64,000 nucleotides of DNA, taken from contig NC_092333.1 in the NCBI RefSeq assembly GCF_046630445.1, forward strand, positions 713,697,001 to 713,761,000. Direction: 5' to 3'. Source of the stretch: Rutidosis leptorrhynchoides (Eukaryota; Streptophyta; Magnoliopsida; Asterales; Asteraceae). The notes below the pieces were generated by a model, which worked only from the letters and a program-made list of their open reading frames with translations, made no database searches and had not been told where the DNA came from. Every line of letters begins with the position of its first letter. Within the stretch, counting starts at the first letter, position 1. Below are positions 48,195 to 62,435 of this stretch, in pieces. The position numbers and the translations under genes were made by a program.

Positions 48195-49866
48195 TCAATT
48201 TGTTAAAGTTCGACATTTAGTGTATTTATATGTTAAAAGTTGACATTATGCCCCCATTACTTGCAATTTTTTGAATTTCATCATAACCATTTTGCATCGG
48301 TCGAAAAAAGATTTTGCTGTTTTCGTTGAGAATTTAGATTTTTATACGTCGCTTTTCATCGTTGATCTCCTATTCTATGGTTATCATAAATTGTCTTTTT
48401 AAATGCGTTTGTAGTTTGCATCGTTTAGTTCGTCTTGTCTAAACATGTGTTTTGTTGAGTTGGCATCATTTTTTTTAACGGCTGTTTTTTTGGCATCAGT
48501 ATATCATTTCTTTCAACGACCCTCGTCATTTGCACGTAACACACACGTTCGGGCGGAAACCCGAACCCGATCGACGGTATTCGGGAACACATCCATTCAG
48601 GCAATGGTTCCGGGTAGAGGTCCGCATCATTTTAATCATCAATACCCTTTCATTGTGTTAATATTAAATTATTAATTGATTCCTTTTTCTCATATCTTTG
48701 TTTTTGGACTTGATCTAGCTTTACGGTCTCGTTCACCGTTTATAGGTGTTCGATGTTTTACTTTGCAAGGTTTTAAGTTTATGAATCAAAGATTTTAATT
48801 AAGTCCCAGTTTCAAAGGTTTTTCAACATAGCAATGCGAAGAGTATGGTACTTCTAGTTTTCACGAGGTTTTTTTAAGGTGCAAACTACAACACATTTAG
48901 ATATTTGAAAGATCATTTAAATACATTATATTTTTTGCTAAAAAATACCATCAACGAATAAGATAATTAAAAATAAATAAATAATTAACACAAGTGGATA
49001 AGTTTTTTTCAATTCAGCTTATCCGCCAAAAAGAATATGTTTACTCGAATATGCGCGAAGTAACCGGGTTATCAATGGCGTATTACGAAGATCTAAACCA
49101 CTAAACTTTTTTATTTGATAATTAATTAATGAATAATGAATAATGAATAATAGGTGTAAAGAAAGACAAAATGGACAAAAGACAACCTAAAAGATAACAA
49201 AAAATCTAATGGCTCGTGAGATCCAAAGCATGGATATTGAGTTTAACTTTTTCATTAATTTGGCAACAATGGTCCCAAATTAAACACAAGGATATTGTGT
49301 AGCATGGGTACGTATAAATTTTTTATATATCAACCGCCACAATTTAAACGTTACCTCCTTTTAATATTATTATTAGTTATGTCCAACTACATAGGTTCTT
49401 CAAGTACTTTTGTAAAGATTATGGAGTAGTACCTTTAAAAAGAACATCCACGAATATTAAATATAACAAATAGTCTTGTTTCAATTTTCAATTCACAATC
49501 TCAAAGTTGATATCCAATTATAAATTGTTCCCTATTTTCTCCTATATAACGATAATATCAATTGATTTTTGAATTCGTTTACAAACAACAACTACTGTCA
49601 TCACAATCCTGAACCTTAGACTTTCGAACTCACGGTATGTGAGTAGTACTTATGGGGATGGAGAGCAATTGTGGTCCACACCTCTCTTTATTGACGTTTT
49701 TATTGATGTAACTAGTAACGAAAACTATAAATATTTGATAAAGACGTACTTTAAAGAGCCATCGTTTTAAAAAGATGGCATAGTAAATGAAAATTACTGT
49801 TGATATATTATTTTGTCGCATATATTCATATGTACTTATGTATGTATATAGGGAGTATGTAGTTTC
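48195..49866. other. Intergenic, no gene recognised
   Basis: AT-rich with short chance ORFs. The stretch 48,540-48,620 is unusually GC-rich (cccgaacccgatcgacgg) but has no identifiable domain. Confidence 0.4.
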
Positions 49867-49955
49867 AGTGATGGTAGCTCAGTGGGTGGGTGAGAACATA
49901 CAATGTAAATCTTGAAGTTTATGGGTTTAACCCCATCCATATTCCTTTAATCACG
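49867..49955 (+). mobile_element. tRNA-derived SINE head
   Basis: tggtagctcagtgggtggg (box A-like) and gggtttaacccc (box B-like) are 46 bases apart. The flanks do not form an acceptor stem, so this is not a functional tRNA. Confidence 0.4.
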
Positions 49956-50954
49956 ATTTACACTACTTACTTTTTATATATTCGTCGTAAGATTGACTGT
50001 CGGAGTGTCAAATTTACCCTTTTACGCATTTGTACATGCATACAAATACAAAAGTCGGTATGGGAAAGCATGGGCTTGTGTAACGACCAAAGATGTTAGA
50101 AGTACTTTTGGACACATTCTCTTGTTTCAACATGGTTATTTTAATATCTTGTTCCGATCCTAAATCTTCTTCAAGTATACGTTCCAAATTTGTAGGTTAT
50201 CATTATTACAACTCTGTTACCCATACGTATATGTTTCCATACGGTAAGAACTACACTTTGCTTGTCATCGTTTAATGACATGTTTTGTATCATTGTATAC
50301 TATTTGATACATTATAATTTTACATCTTAGATAGGCAGCTAGCATGGTCCCAGAAGGAAAGTTATCAAGTCACGAATTCTGTAGAAATTGTCTATAATGG
50401 AATTTTTTTTTTGCATTTTAGACTTACAGCCACAATTATAAAAATAGCAAATAGAAAATAGAAAATAAATAAATATACTAAAGGGAAAAAAATAGATTTT
50501 ATGACTACATGCTAAGTTTGTACAGTCAGCTAAAGGTGAGTTAAGCTGAGATTCACAGAAAATAATTTTGATGAGAGCAAATACATATACATATGTGTAC
50601 TACAATACTGTTATATATCACACTAGCAGGTCAAACGATGGACCCTGTTAGTTTTCTGTTTTCCATTTTTTAGGTTCTAAGTTTACGATTAATTTGGCAT
50701 GCATAAAACCCTTTGTAAGAGTAGTAGTTTACATACAGCTTGACCAATAAAGAATTACACCCACTATGTGACACAAAAATTTAACCAACAGGTGGATGAT
50801 GATGACGATATACGAAACACCTCCTGCAAATTTATACAATAAACAGTTAACTCCGTATATATAAGCCGAAAAATGGGCACAGTTGAATAATATTTCATAA
50901 AAGCGGAACATTATAGTACCTTTATTTTAATGAGATCTCGACAACGTGCAAATA

Positions 50955-53900
50955 TCACGAGGTGTAAGCAAAAATCCTATCTGTAATCTTGGTGCGGCAA
51001 ATTGGACACTCGGAACATGCAACTGAACAGGATTTACACACTGCAAAAGGTTTTAAGAATGCCAGTGTAAGTCGTCATGTTAAACTGTGATTGAGGATCA
51101 TAATAATTGTCAAACTACAAAGAGAATTGAAAAGACATACAGCTAAAATGGCGGCAAGGAAGAAGCATTGTTGTAGTTGGTGACTCAAAACATACTTTAC
51201 ATACATGAGAATCTGCATCACCATTGCCATTGTATTTGAGCTCTTTCTCCTTCATTTCTTGCAATCGAGCCTAAAAAACATATAGATAAAACAATGTAAA
51301 ACCTATAAACCAAACTAGTATCATCATTATGAAAAATTATACCCAAACCCATAGTGACTCGTTATTCAACCATCTCAAAACTGTCCATTTTGCTACCTTT
51401 AGGTAAAAGTATAGCTCAAAAAACGAAATTACCTTCAAACGAGTAACAAGGGGTTCTTCCTTTGGCACGTCATGAGCTATAAATGGAACATCCAACACTT
51501 GCCTATCTTTGAGTACATTATCTGGACTTGGTCCGTTCACATTTTCATTTCCTTCAACGTGTCCTTGGTTATTGGTATTAACTTCAGGGACAAAGCTTCC
51601 CACTTTAAGATCGCCATTATCTACTCTCGGAACGTTCAAATTTTCATTTTTTTCACCATGTACTTGGTTATCATTATTTACTTTAGGAACAATGCCTCCA
51701 GCCTCTTTCTTCAATTGAGCAACAAGAACCCACATATTAGCCAAATCATTTTCCAAAGCTGCTTCCTTTTTCTTCGACTCCTCAGCTCTCTTCTTGTATT
51801 CATCTTCTATAACTTTTTTCTCAGCCAAAGCAGCCTCAAGGCTTGCTTCCCGTTCCTTCGTTGCCTGCAACTCCATTCTTAAATCTTCTGGATCACCATC
51901 CAACAAGTCAAACTCATCATTGACCCGACCAGAAATTCGTCCATTTCGACCAGGTTTTGTACGATCACTAACATTTCCAGGTCTGGAATTTACCAACTCA
52001 CGAGCGGCCAGCAATTCTTTCTCGAGTTTTGCATTTTTTAGTGACAGTTTGGTCACTTCACCAGCCAAATTCTTTAGTTCTTCAGCAGCAGCAGATGCCA
52101 ACTCTTTTGCATAAGATGCTTCTTCAGATAGTTTCTGATTCTGCACCAACAATCCACTTTTATCCTCTAGAACTTGTACATGCTCTCGCTTTAGTTTCTC
52201 GTTCTTTACCTCCTGTTTGAAAGATTGAGAAAACAACAGCATTAAAACTAATTCATCATAAAACTTCTTACTCGCTATTAGAACCTGAAATTGTAACTCC
52301 ATAAACGGGTCAGGTAGGAATAATAGAAAAAAAATAGGCATCAAAATACAGTTTAAACGGGCTCAACGTGGTCTAACATGAACCCAAACGCTCAAAAACT
52401 TTCGTAATTCTATCTAATACTTTGAAATATTTGTAAGACTAAAGGAAAAAAACGGTGGTAAACCACAAACTCCATTTAACACATATTTGTAAATCACCCA
52501 TGTTGACCCCAACTCATTTTGAGACCTGCACAAACCGACCCATTTTATATCTCTACTTTCTACAATCACCTGAATCTTGATTTTCTTCCTTAGCTCGACA
52601 ATGTTATTTTCAGATCCATGATGTCCAGATGATGCCGGTTTCTCACTCTGGGCCGCAGCCAGCTGTTGTTCAAGTAATGTTATCCTCCCTTGCAGCTCCT
52701 TAATTTCAGAGCACTGTAATAAAAAAAAGTGAAAATTAATGAAGAGGTTAGATGTGTCAACAATGTGACACAATGAAAATTTTAAATACTAAAGATACAT
52801 GTTGCATTTAACATATATACATACCTTATTCTGTAACTGCTCCTGTAGAATACGATTATCTGCTGTCTTAATCTGTGAATGTAGAGATCATTGGTAAGTG
52901 ACAGTATTTTATTTTGTACTTACTTACCACAAACATAAGGTTGCCAAACATTCTAAATATTGTGACACAATATAACCGATGTGCAAATACAAAGAATATG
53001 GAGGAGAATTCCAAGTAGATGTGGCAATTTGAGCCACTTATAAACTGGTCATCTTAGGTTATGCATTATCCCTTACTGATTAAATAAAAATAGTTAAAAA
53101 AATGTCAGACAGGTTGATCTGATTATAGTTTGCCCAAAGTGTATTTATAATGCATACAGTTGTAAATCAGTTCATTTATCAACCAAGTTATTGTTATTGA
53201 TCAAAAATATAAATAATAAATATAAAATAACTTGTGCCTTTTCTTGACGCATAACTTTTATTAATCTAAAATACTTAGACAAATATGTTTTAGATCAATC
53301 CAACCATACCACAACTTACCCGCTTTGACCCGTTACACAACCCACCCATTTTGCCATCTCTAATACTAAGCAAACATTATTATCATCAGTTACCGTAATC
53401 ATAATTCAGCTGACAATCCAAAACACCAAATGATTTGATTAGTTAGAAAGAAATAATAAATGCTTCCAGTCACTATAAGGAGTCTATACTGTATAGCATA
53501 CATCAAAAATGTCTATATCAAAGTTAAATGTATATGTACCTCTAGCTCAAAGCCTTTTTCATCACATTGTGTCATCAACCTCATCATTGCCTATTTTTTA
53601 CAACAAAAATGTTCATAATGTTGCAAATGTTCAAGCTTCTAAATATAAAGATGATAGAAATGTATACTGTTTAATTTTGATTATAGCTGAAAAGGAAATT
53701 ACCTGCTGCATATCAGCCAATGATGTATTAGAAATAGAAGCTTCATTACTTTCAATAATCTGTTTCTCCAAGACCCTCATTTGCCTTCTTTTTTCTTCAA
53801 TTTCAAGTTCCAAGCTTTCAATCTGTATAAACAAATATATTTCTATAATTAGGCTAATAAATATAAATATGACACCACTTACATTAACATAGATTAATGA

Positions 53901-56900
53901 AATATTGATAACTCATTATCCTCTTTATATTTTAGAAATTCATCTACACTACTATGATATGTATATATATATAAATCTGTGTGTGCTACGTTATTTTGCA
54001 GTTAAAGTATAATCCACTCCAGATATAGAAATAAGCATTACCTGAGTTTTTGAGCTCTCGGGATCAATTCCAGACTGTTCTACTAAACGTTTCATTGTAC
54101 TTGAGCTAAATGCTATCTCTCCTGCAAGCATTTTAACTTGCTCCACTAATAGGTCCATCTGATCTATAGAGATTATACCCTAGAATTGAACAAACGATCA
54201 ATATGAACGAAGTTGATATTAGGAATTTGACACACACCAATGCTGTATAATTCAATACATGATTATGATAATTCCAGATGAAAAAAATGTACCATCAAAC
54301 ATATACATTATTCTAGATGTTGCATAAGCACTTCGTGTTTGGCAGCTACTTAGTGCAGTATTTTTTTTTATATAGATATGTCAAAGCATGATGTCTGTTA
54401 TTGTAGTTTTAACTCTTTAGAGAACAGAAACACCATGCAAGTATGCATGACAGATTGACACAGAAGCGTATATGCAACGTATGAAATTGATGTGATTAAT
54501 GATGACCACACAACTTATAATTTCAGCGAATCATTCAATACTGTTGCAATAAAAGTATTTATATCCATCAACAAAAGCCTATGCATTAAAAAATGAGTCT
54601 TGAATCGTACCGGTGATTTGGCTCCACCAGCAGACCCATTTATAAGCTCACCCGCTTGAGTTGATTCTGTGATTGTGCTACCTGCTGTTGATAAGCAGCT
54701 AGAATTTCTTTTGTGTTTGAGTTCACACGATACTACTGAGGGAGTGTCGTATGCATTCTCGCTTTGCAAAAGAGAAGCATTCTAAGACATGCAAAAAGAA
54801 AAAAGAGTCATCAAGCTCAACTTTCGTTGATCAAAATGCAATCAGACAGCAATTCAGATTCAGAGCAAAAATATAAATCCAATAACACAGAAAATGAGGC
54901 TTCACAATGACAGAAAAGATTAAGTGCCAAAAGGGTAATCTCACAACAACCTTGAATATGTGTACAATCAAGTTGCAAACACCATAATCCAGAAGGGAAT
55001 GAATAGAATTAACAGAATATTAGATCATGTAACTTACATCATCTTCATTAGCAGATAAACTTGGTTGATAAGATACTTCTGATAATCCAGGAACTGAATT
55101 TTTTGAGGAAACAAGTATTAGCTTGGTGAGCCTCTGTATTCTACTCATTAGGGCTGCTTTAGCTTCTTCCTCTTCCTCCAAGCGTGATTGCATCTTTACT
55201 TGTCCTTCTTCCAACTATTAAATACAGTATATGGATGTCAATAATAACTTAGTATCCGATTTTAAAACCAGTCTGCTACTTACTGCCTCATTAACAGCAG
55301 AAGTACAGAACCCACGACTGAGTATAAAGAGAAAATAGTACCTTTAGTTTTAAGCTCATTATCTCCTCTGGGTTAACACCTACAAGCATTCCCCTCCTTA
55401 GTTGTTCAAGTTCTTGTTTGAGAACAGATATCTCTCTTTGGTACTTTTTAATCAAAGACTTCTCATCTATAATCTGGAAGATGAAGTTTCAATAGCATAA
55501 AATAAGTCAATTTAGTATATTGTTTTCGATATCGGAAGTGATATATCCACCATCTAAATTACTTCTTCCACCAAACATATGCATTATTTAGTTGTACAAT
55601 ACAATCTATCAATGCACAGTTTATGTAGGAAGAAGTGGTTTGGATGGTGGATATATTCATATATCAACTCCCTTTGGATATTCTTGCGGAATACATGGTA
55701 AGATATTTAATATACAGCAGACCTTGTTCCGAGAAGCATAGATTTCAACACGTTTTGCCCTACTTGCAAATTTCAGCGTATTGTGTGTCTCCTCCATATT
55801 ACTAGAAGCTGGAGTTATGGTGCAGATGAGCTGATAAGAAAATAAGTTTCGAATGGAGGTGAGGTAAACTTTTTGATAGCCATAGCCCGTATATTCAACT
55901 ATAGTACTGTACATTTAACACTTAAAACCCTCCAATTTCCATATACTTACTGAAACATGTCCATGACCACTCAATGAGGACTGAAGTAAGCGCGTAAGCT
56001 TGGAATCTCGATAAGGAACATGAGATGCCTTCCCTTCACTAAGCTTCCCAATTACCTGCACGTCCGGTTAAAATAAATTTCCCAAAAAGTATGACAAACC
56101 ACATGGGTATAATGCTGATGCATAATTTATAGGTGACAAATGATGCTCATGTGTAATGTATCTATGCTTAAATACTTGAAGTGGCATCATTTAAATTGTA
56201 TGATCACTTACAGTACCCAGAGTCAGAAGACTTTTATTTATGTAAGATCCTTCCTTCCTCCTCAGTCCAGTTGTTTCAGTTTTTGAGCTTTCTGATCCCG
56301 CAAGATCAATAAGATTCTAGAATAGATAGAAGAAAATAGTATAAATAATTAAATAGTAGATACAATAGCAAACACATGTAAATTTTACTAAGAATCAACA
56401 AATACGTACAAGCTGTGAAAAAATCACACCATCATATTCATCACCATGGGCGCTGCTCTCAATCATCTGTCAATTCAAATACATATCAGAAGAAAATTTG
56501 TAAATGGTTGAGAAAATGACTATCAACAGAATCAAGTAACTTATTAGCGAAAAATGCATTGTGTGTCAACTGTTAGTTAACAGAGAGTTGAAAACTAATG
56601 TGCGAAAGAGGGGATTCGACAGTGAGAATCAAGGATAAATGACAATTTAGACAAGTTGCAGACTAGCAGTTTAACTTTCATATATTTGACTGCCAATACA
56701 TCAACTTAAGACAAATATCATCAGAAACGACACAGTCACATACATAGTTAGACAACTGTGTACAAATAACTAGACAGAATAAACACAAGCCTGTGATGGT
56801 TAAAAGTAATAATATCTCTCGATGCTAATCACATACCAGAGTAAATATGGTGTGACTACGGCTACTAAGCAGATTAAAATTATTTGACCCAACGTGGCGG

Positions 56901-59638
56901 TGCTCTGCATACAGAAAGTAGTCAACATGAGCTGGAGATTACATAAAAATATTACATATATATGCACACAATCGGATTCAGAAGTACCTTCACCAGCAGC
57001 GATAAAAGATAGTGCATGGCCAGGGGATAAGACAACCTCCTCCTTTATACCCTCGACATACGTACCCTAAAGCGCATGATCAAGAATACACTTAAGAGAT
57101 ATGTATGCAACACTCACACAGAGTGAGTGATTGCAAGTTATAATAATAAAATAAATAAAGGAGTTCGAAACACGTAAGAAAACCAATTAAGAAACACACG
57201 AGACAGGAAATCAAGAATTATAGTTACTGCAGAAACCTGTGCATCTTCTCGAACACGCAGATTTTGTCCGGTTGGATCGAGCAAATCATTGATCACCTAA
57301 CACAAGTAGCATAAGATTCCACTCTACATAAATAGAAAGCACAAGTGACAGAGTATGAGATAAAACGACATTATGGTTGTTAAAGTCCCATCACCAGTCC
57401 GACTCAACTAGTCGGGATTTTAATGTAGTCCGACTAGTCTTTGACTTGGCCAATTTATTAGGTCAAGTTGTCAAAAGTCCAATTTAATCGGTAAAAGTCG
57501 GATTTATTAGTTCAAAGTCGAATTTATTGGGTCATAATCTGTCAAATACAATCAAAATTGTTCAATGTCCGACTAGTCTCCGACTTGGCTTACTAGTCTC
57601 CGAATTGACCGATTAGTCCCTACAAGGTCCCAACCGACTAGTCCCTACAAGGTCCCGACCGACTAGTCCCCAACAAGCGATACATAATATTAATGGCAGA
57701 GCAGTGAATAATAAAGTGCACTTCAGTTTACAAGCAGTCAGCTAGTGGTGATGCTAACCTCGTTGTAAATCTCAAGATACGACACGCGCAACAAAAACTC
57801 CCTTCCTGGAGTCTGCAATGTTAATAAAAGGAGTTCATTACTCATACACTAGGCTCCAGACATGTCAATACTTGCCCAACTATGGTACATTCATACAGAT
57901 AGCAGATACGAACACGTGCATATATTTATTATACACAGGAGCTTGTGCATGAATATAAGAGGAAGATTAAGAGATATAAAAGATAGTTAAAGAGCAAGCT
58001 CACAGGCAAAAGTTTCATCACAATACCATACCAAAGGAATGTTTTTTTTTTATATGGAAGTATGCAGCTTCCTTGACTTCTAATATTGATGATAAGGTTC
58101 TGAGAAATACTTACATCCTGAATAATGCTGAAAACATCCTTTATGGCCAATGGTATAATACCAGGAGAACGGTGATCACCCTGTAAAAGTAATTGTAATG
58201 AACAAGGGGTTTAAAACAATGTACACACACATAGACAGAAAAACCAGGCGAAGTGATAGGTCGATTAAAGGCATGAATCGTATGTAACACTGTATGTTGC
58301 CAAAGTAATTGCATCATACTGCCCCCATTCCAAATAAAAAACAGCATTTTTCACTAAAAAATGTCAGTTTGTAACGGATATACTAACACATACTCGACTA
58401 ACAATATATCTAACATTCAATCTTGTCCATAAACTATCTAATTGGTTGCTAAGTTTCTAATTGGTACCAAACTACCAATGTATGTGCTAGTTTTCAACTG
58501 ATGCCTGATGGAGCTTACAAAATGTAACTCCAGAAATATACTAGTCAACAAAAAGCTTCTGTAGTTATAAAAACTGAAGTTGCACATAATACTTCTACTG
58601 GTGTTTATTTATTGATACAAGCAGCAGCAGCAGTAATTCAATACATACGATCATAAAACATGAATAACATCATAGGAGTGAGGAGCCAAAACTTCACTTA
58701 CATGCATTGTATGTGTCTTCCCACTGCTTGTAACACCATAAGCAAAGACAGTGCCTGCATTAACAGTCCTATATTAGCTCAAACAACTTCTGATCCATTC
58801 TGTGAATCATATATAGTTAATTTGAATCTAATTTAATGCACCGTTTACTCCTTCCATGGCATTTTTTACAACAGGTCGAGCAGCTACTTCATAAACTTCC
58901 TGAGTAACAGCTGAAGGTCCAAAAACTCTATCTACAACGTCATCACATAAATAATTAACAGTATCAAATGCAGAATATTCAATTCATATATTAATAAACA
59001 TTTTTTATTTCCTTGATTATAATTATAATATATAAATCCAGAATCCAGATTCTATACCAAATGCATATGAAGTCAAGGGATTATACTCGTTCCGTACAAG
59101 CTTGTCACCATCAGCATACCACGATATCTCATCTCCTCTCTGATACTCACGTTCACTAAAATAGCAACAAATTATTAAATATCATAAAATAAAAAAAAAT
59201 AAAAAACTCACCGACATTTTCTCAAAACCCTAAGAAATCTAAAATCAGTGTTACTTGCGTACAAATAATAATTTCAGTTCAAATCAAATCAACTGAATCA
59301 AATTACCTCAAAGGCCTAAACCTAATCGTCACAGAAATGCTATCTCCACCTCCCGATCTCGACACATTATCAACCTGTTCTTCAATTAGTTCATCCGGAG
59401 ACGGAAAACCGACCGGCGACCGGTTTCCGTAGCCTCCTTTCGAATACATAGAATCTGACCTGGATCTAGAACCGTTACCAGAAGCACCGTAAAACGACGT
59501 CGTTGTAGAAGACGGACAGGAGCGAGGAATAATTTGCTTAAATGACGATGATGAAGAAGATGAAGAAAACGGACTTGAAGGCTTCCGGTTGTGAAATGAT
59601 GAACCGCTTCTTGTTCTAGATAATGAAGAGGCTGCCAT
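50955..59638 (-). CDS. KIN7D: KIN-7 kinesin with C-terminal RING finger (KIN-7D/MKRP2-like), 24 exons
   Basis: Exons: 59638-59307, 59155-59058, 58931-58842, 58754-58702, 58180-58115, 57812-57759, 57296-57237, 57066-56988, 56904-56837, 56466-56410, 56316-56212, 56055-55951, 55830-55723, 55473-55342, 55214-55038, 54781-54611, 54179-54042, 53822-53703, 53590-53540, 52872-52825, 52713-52570, 52212-51433, 51270-51141, 51040-50955. Introns are GT-AG and phases agree, giving 1,083 aa; Arabidopsis relatives are of similar length. The N-terminus is Ser/Arg-rich and transit-peptide-like. The motor domain starts near residue 105 (SVTIRFRPL). P-loop GVTSSGKT is 180-187, switch [12 protein letters not shown] 285-295, switch II DLAGSE 323-328. 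Coiled coils follow to about 900. A RING C3HC4 finger occupies 1036-1070. It should be a microtubule plus-end motor; the family has members reported at mitochondria. The exact paralogue (7B, 7D or 7E) is uncertain. No break was seen. Confidence 0.93.
57372..57680. mobile_element. MITE-family copy 2 (GACTAGTC motif type) in a kinesin intron
   Basis: It lies between kinesin exons 6 and 7. It opens with tatggttgttaaagtc and contains repeated ccgactagtc motifs, including two near-identical 23-base units (ccgactagtccctacaaggt plus ccc, about 57,600-57,660), with gacttggccaattt in the middle. The architecture is like the elements at 33,484 and 62,211, but the terminal repeat is poor and no TSD is certain. 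Confidence 0.45.
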
Positions 59639-60518
59639 TTAGTGATCCAGCTTCTGCTTAAAGTAACCTGTAGATACACGCAAAAATTAAAGCGAGATAT
59701 ACAAGTGAGCGAACTGTCAGAAAATCACATGACGATTAATTTTTATAAAGTGAAGTACATTGTTTGAATTATTATTTAATTTTGTTTATTGTGAAGTGAG
59801 GTTGTGGAGAGTAAAAGTAAGGAATCTATACGTATAGAGAGAGAATGTGTGGTACGGGTGCGTGTTTCTTCTTCGTTAAGACAAATGAGAGAGTTGCAGA
59901 GAGAGTGGGGAGGGAGCAAAAGATCCCTAAAATGACTCACAGAGGGAGACTGGGAGAGGTGGGGAGAACGATGGAATGATTTTTTTTTTTTTCCTTAATA
60001 TTAAATATTAAATACGGAGTAATAAATAATAAAATTAAAAAACTACTAGATCTTACGTACTCAATTTTATAATTTAGTAAAAACTACTAGATCTTTCACC
60101 ATTGGTGTATCTATAAATTATACTCCGATGTTTATACTATTAAAATGAACGTTTTTTTCTCACATGGATGGATGGAATATACTTTCAAAATATATTCTTG
60201 AAAAAGGAAAAGGGAACACACGATGTCTTTAATTTGGTTTAGAAAATTTTTTATTTGATATAACTGAACGAATATAAAATTAAATTTAATTTATACAATA
60301 TTAAATAAATATATTCCGTTATTACATAGACAAAATTTGTCTTATTTATTATGAATAGTACTATTCAATTTTCCATTTTTTACAAATCAACCCCCTAAAT
60401 TATTATTTATCCCATCACTAACACCAAAAACACCCACCACGCTTTACCGGCTTCTACACTGCGCTCAAACAGTAGGACTCACAGAGGCCACTACTGTGCT
60501 ACATTTTTTTTTTTTTTC
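59639..60518. other. Kinesin 5' flank, then spacer
   Basis: CAG at 59,670-59,668 on the minus strand, just upstream of the start, could be the acceptor of a 5' UTR intron. The GA-rich stretch at 59,830-59,960 is probably leader or promoter. Beyond 60,000 I see only AT-rich DNA. Confidence 0.35.
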
Positions 60519-60770
60519 TCCAACGATAAAAGAAGCAACTTTCTTAAAAGGAACAACCCTTCAATGCTACCAAAAGATGTCGAAAAATATTTTATTTTTA
60601 CAAAATAGATCAACTAACTTTAACGCTAAAAGAAGCAACTTTCACAAAAGGAACAACCCTTCAATGTTAGATGTCGAAAAAAATTCTTTTTTACAAAATA
60701 GATCCACAAAAGGAAAGACTTTTTTTTTTACTCGCATTCAAAACGGAGCCCCCGGCGCGAAGCGAGGGCT
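60519..60770. repeat. Imperfect direct repeat plus GC-rich hairpin
   Basis: Two units, about 60,523-60,612 and 60,627-60,704, share aaaagaagcaactttc, aaaaggaacaacccttcaat, gatgtcgaaaaa and ttacaaaatagatc. They are followed by ggagccc ... gggctcc at 60,744-60,771, a 7-bp GC stem. The hairpin resembles Helitron 3' ends, but no CTRR follows at the right distance. Confidence 0.5.
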
Positions 60771-61295
60771 CCACAACTACTTAATATTATTTGTATACAT
60801 GTACAAGATATAATTTGAACAGATATCTTAATCTTTAAAGTCCTATAATAATTACGCGAATTTGAAATTCTATTTGAACCTTTAATTTCATACCTTCTTA
60901 ATTTTTTTGCTCCAAACTATTTAAATCATAATTATTTCAAGTCGATTTTTTCGTTCAAGTCATATACGTGTATGTGTATGTTAAATCATTAAAAATTTAT
61001 GTACAATTTTCTTGACAATATTTTTTTATTGAAAATTATACACTATGATTAACACATATATAGTTTAAGTTTTTCTCTTGGTTATTGATTTTAATTATTT
61101 TTTAATATAATATAAAATGTATGTATGTATTAGGATTATGATGCTATATAATCTTATTATATTATATAAGTTTGTATATATATGTTCGATTATGTATATT
61201 AGTTTAGTATGATATTTTATAAAGTTAATAATATAATGTTCGTTTATCTGAGAAAAGGTGAAAAAAAAACAATTATGAAGGCGAATATAGTTTTA

Positions 61296-61460
61296 TTAAC
61301 CGAAATCGAATCGAATTCAAATTCGATTTTCCATTTGATTTTGATAATACTTGAATTGAATTTCAATTTATATTTTTTAGTTTCAAAAATGAGGAAAATG
61401 AACCGAATAAAATGAAAAATCGAAAACTTAACCGATCAACACCCCTAAAACAAGTGTGTG
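61296..61460. mobile_element. Possible hAT-type terminal fragment
   Basis: The stretch aaccgaaatcgaatcgaatt to cttaaccgatcaacacccct resembles the end of plant hAT MITEs that start AGGGGTGTTGATCGG on the other strand. No opposite end was found. Confidence 0.25.
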
Positions 61461-61474
61461 GGTTTAAAAGTTAA

Positions 61475-61479
<5 letters not shown>

Positions 61480-61573
<94 letters not shown>

Positions 61574-61646
61574 TATACATCATATATATATATATATATA
61601 TATGTAATTAGTGTAATAAAAGCTTATAAAAAAATATAACTATTAA

Positions 61647-61727
<81 letters not shown>

Positions 61728-61800
61728 GTGTAAATTTTGCATGGATGTGTGAGTTTGTTTTAAAAAAATAAAAGCTTATAAAAAAATATAACTATTAAAT
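61480..61800. repeat. (TA)n arrays with a duplicated linker
   Basis: TA arrays at about 61,480-61,602 and 61,651-61,723 are each followed by a copy of taattagtgta ... aaaagcttataaaaaaatat with aactattaa. The second copy has 30 additional bases. It looks like a segmental duplication mediated by the TA arrays. Confidence 0.6.
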
Positions 61801-62210
61801 AGAGATATAATAAATAACAAAAATAATAATAACAATTAAATGTAATTTTCTAATGCATCTTATCATTAGGATTTAAAATTAAAATTATGCATTGTCTAGT
61901 AGTAACCAGTGGTACATTGAGTTGGTTGATGGTAGTTTTTAGTAAGTGGTTGGTTATTTTCTTTTTTGTTTTCTTTCACGATTGAGTTTTCGACTCTCTT
62001 TACGAACAAACTAATCTCAAGACGACAACATGTTTTGCAAGCTGACTGGAGCCATGGATTGTGAATGTTTGTGGCCATTAACAACGCCACTTAATTAATT
62101 AGTAATAATTAATAACTTAAATGTAATAATTAATATGATTTGTCTAATATTAGCCCTTAGGGTTATACACATATACATAACTAAATTTGTTATACATAAT
62201 CAATACGGAG

Positions 62211-62336
62211 TAAGGTTGTAAAAGTCGCGAGTCGGGGACGCATCGGTCGAGACCTGAAAAAGGACGCGTCGGCCGAGTCGGGGGACGCGTCAGAGACGCA
62301 TCGGGCGTTGACCAACGTTGACTTTATTAATAATTT

Positions 62337-62435
<99 letters not shown>

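Noticed and set aside
51472-52220. Several plus-strand ORFs over the large kinesin exon
   Set aside because: Antisense shadows of the coiled-coil exon at 52,212-51,433.
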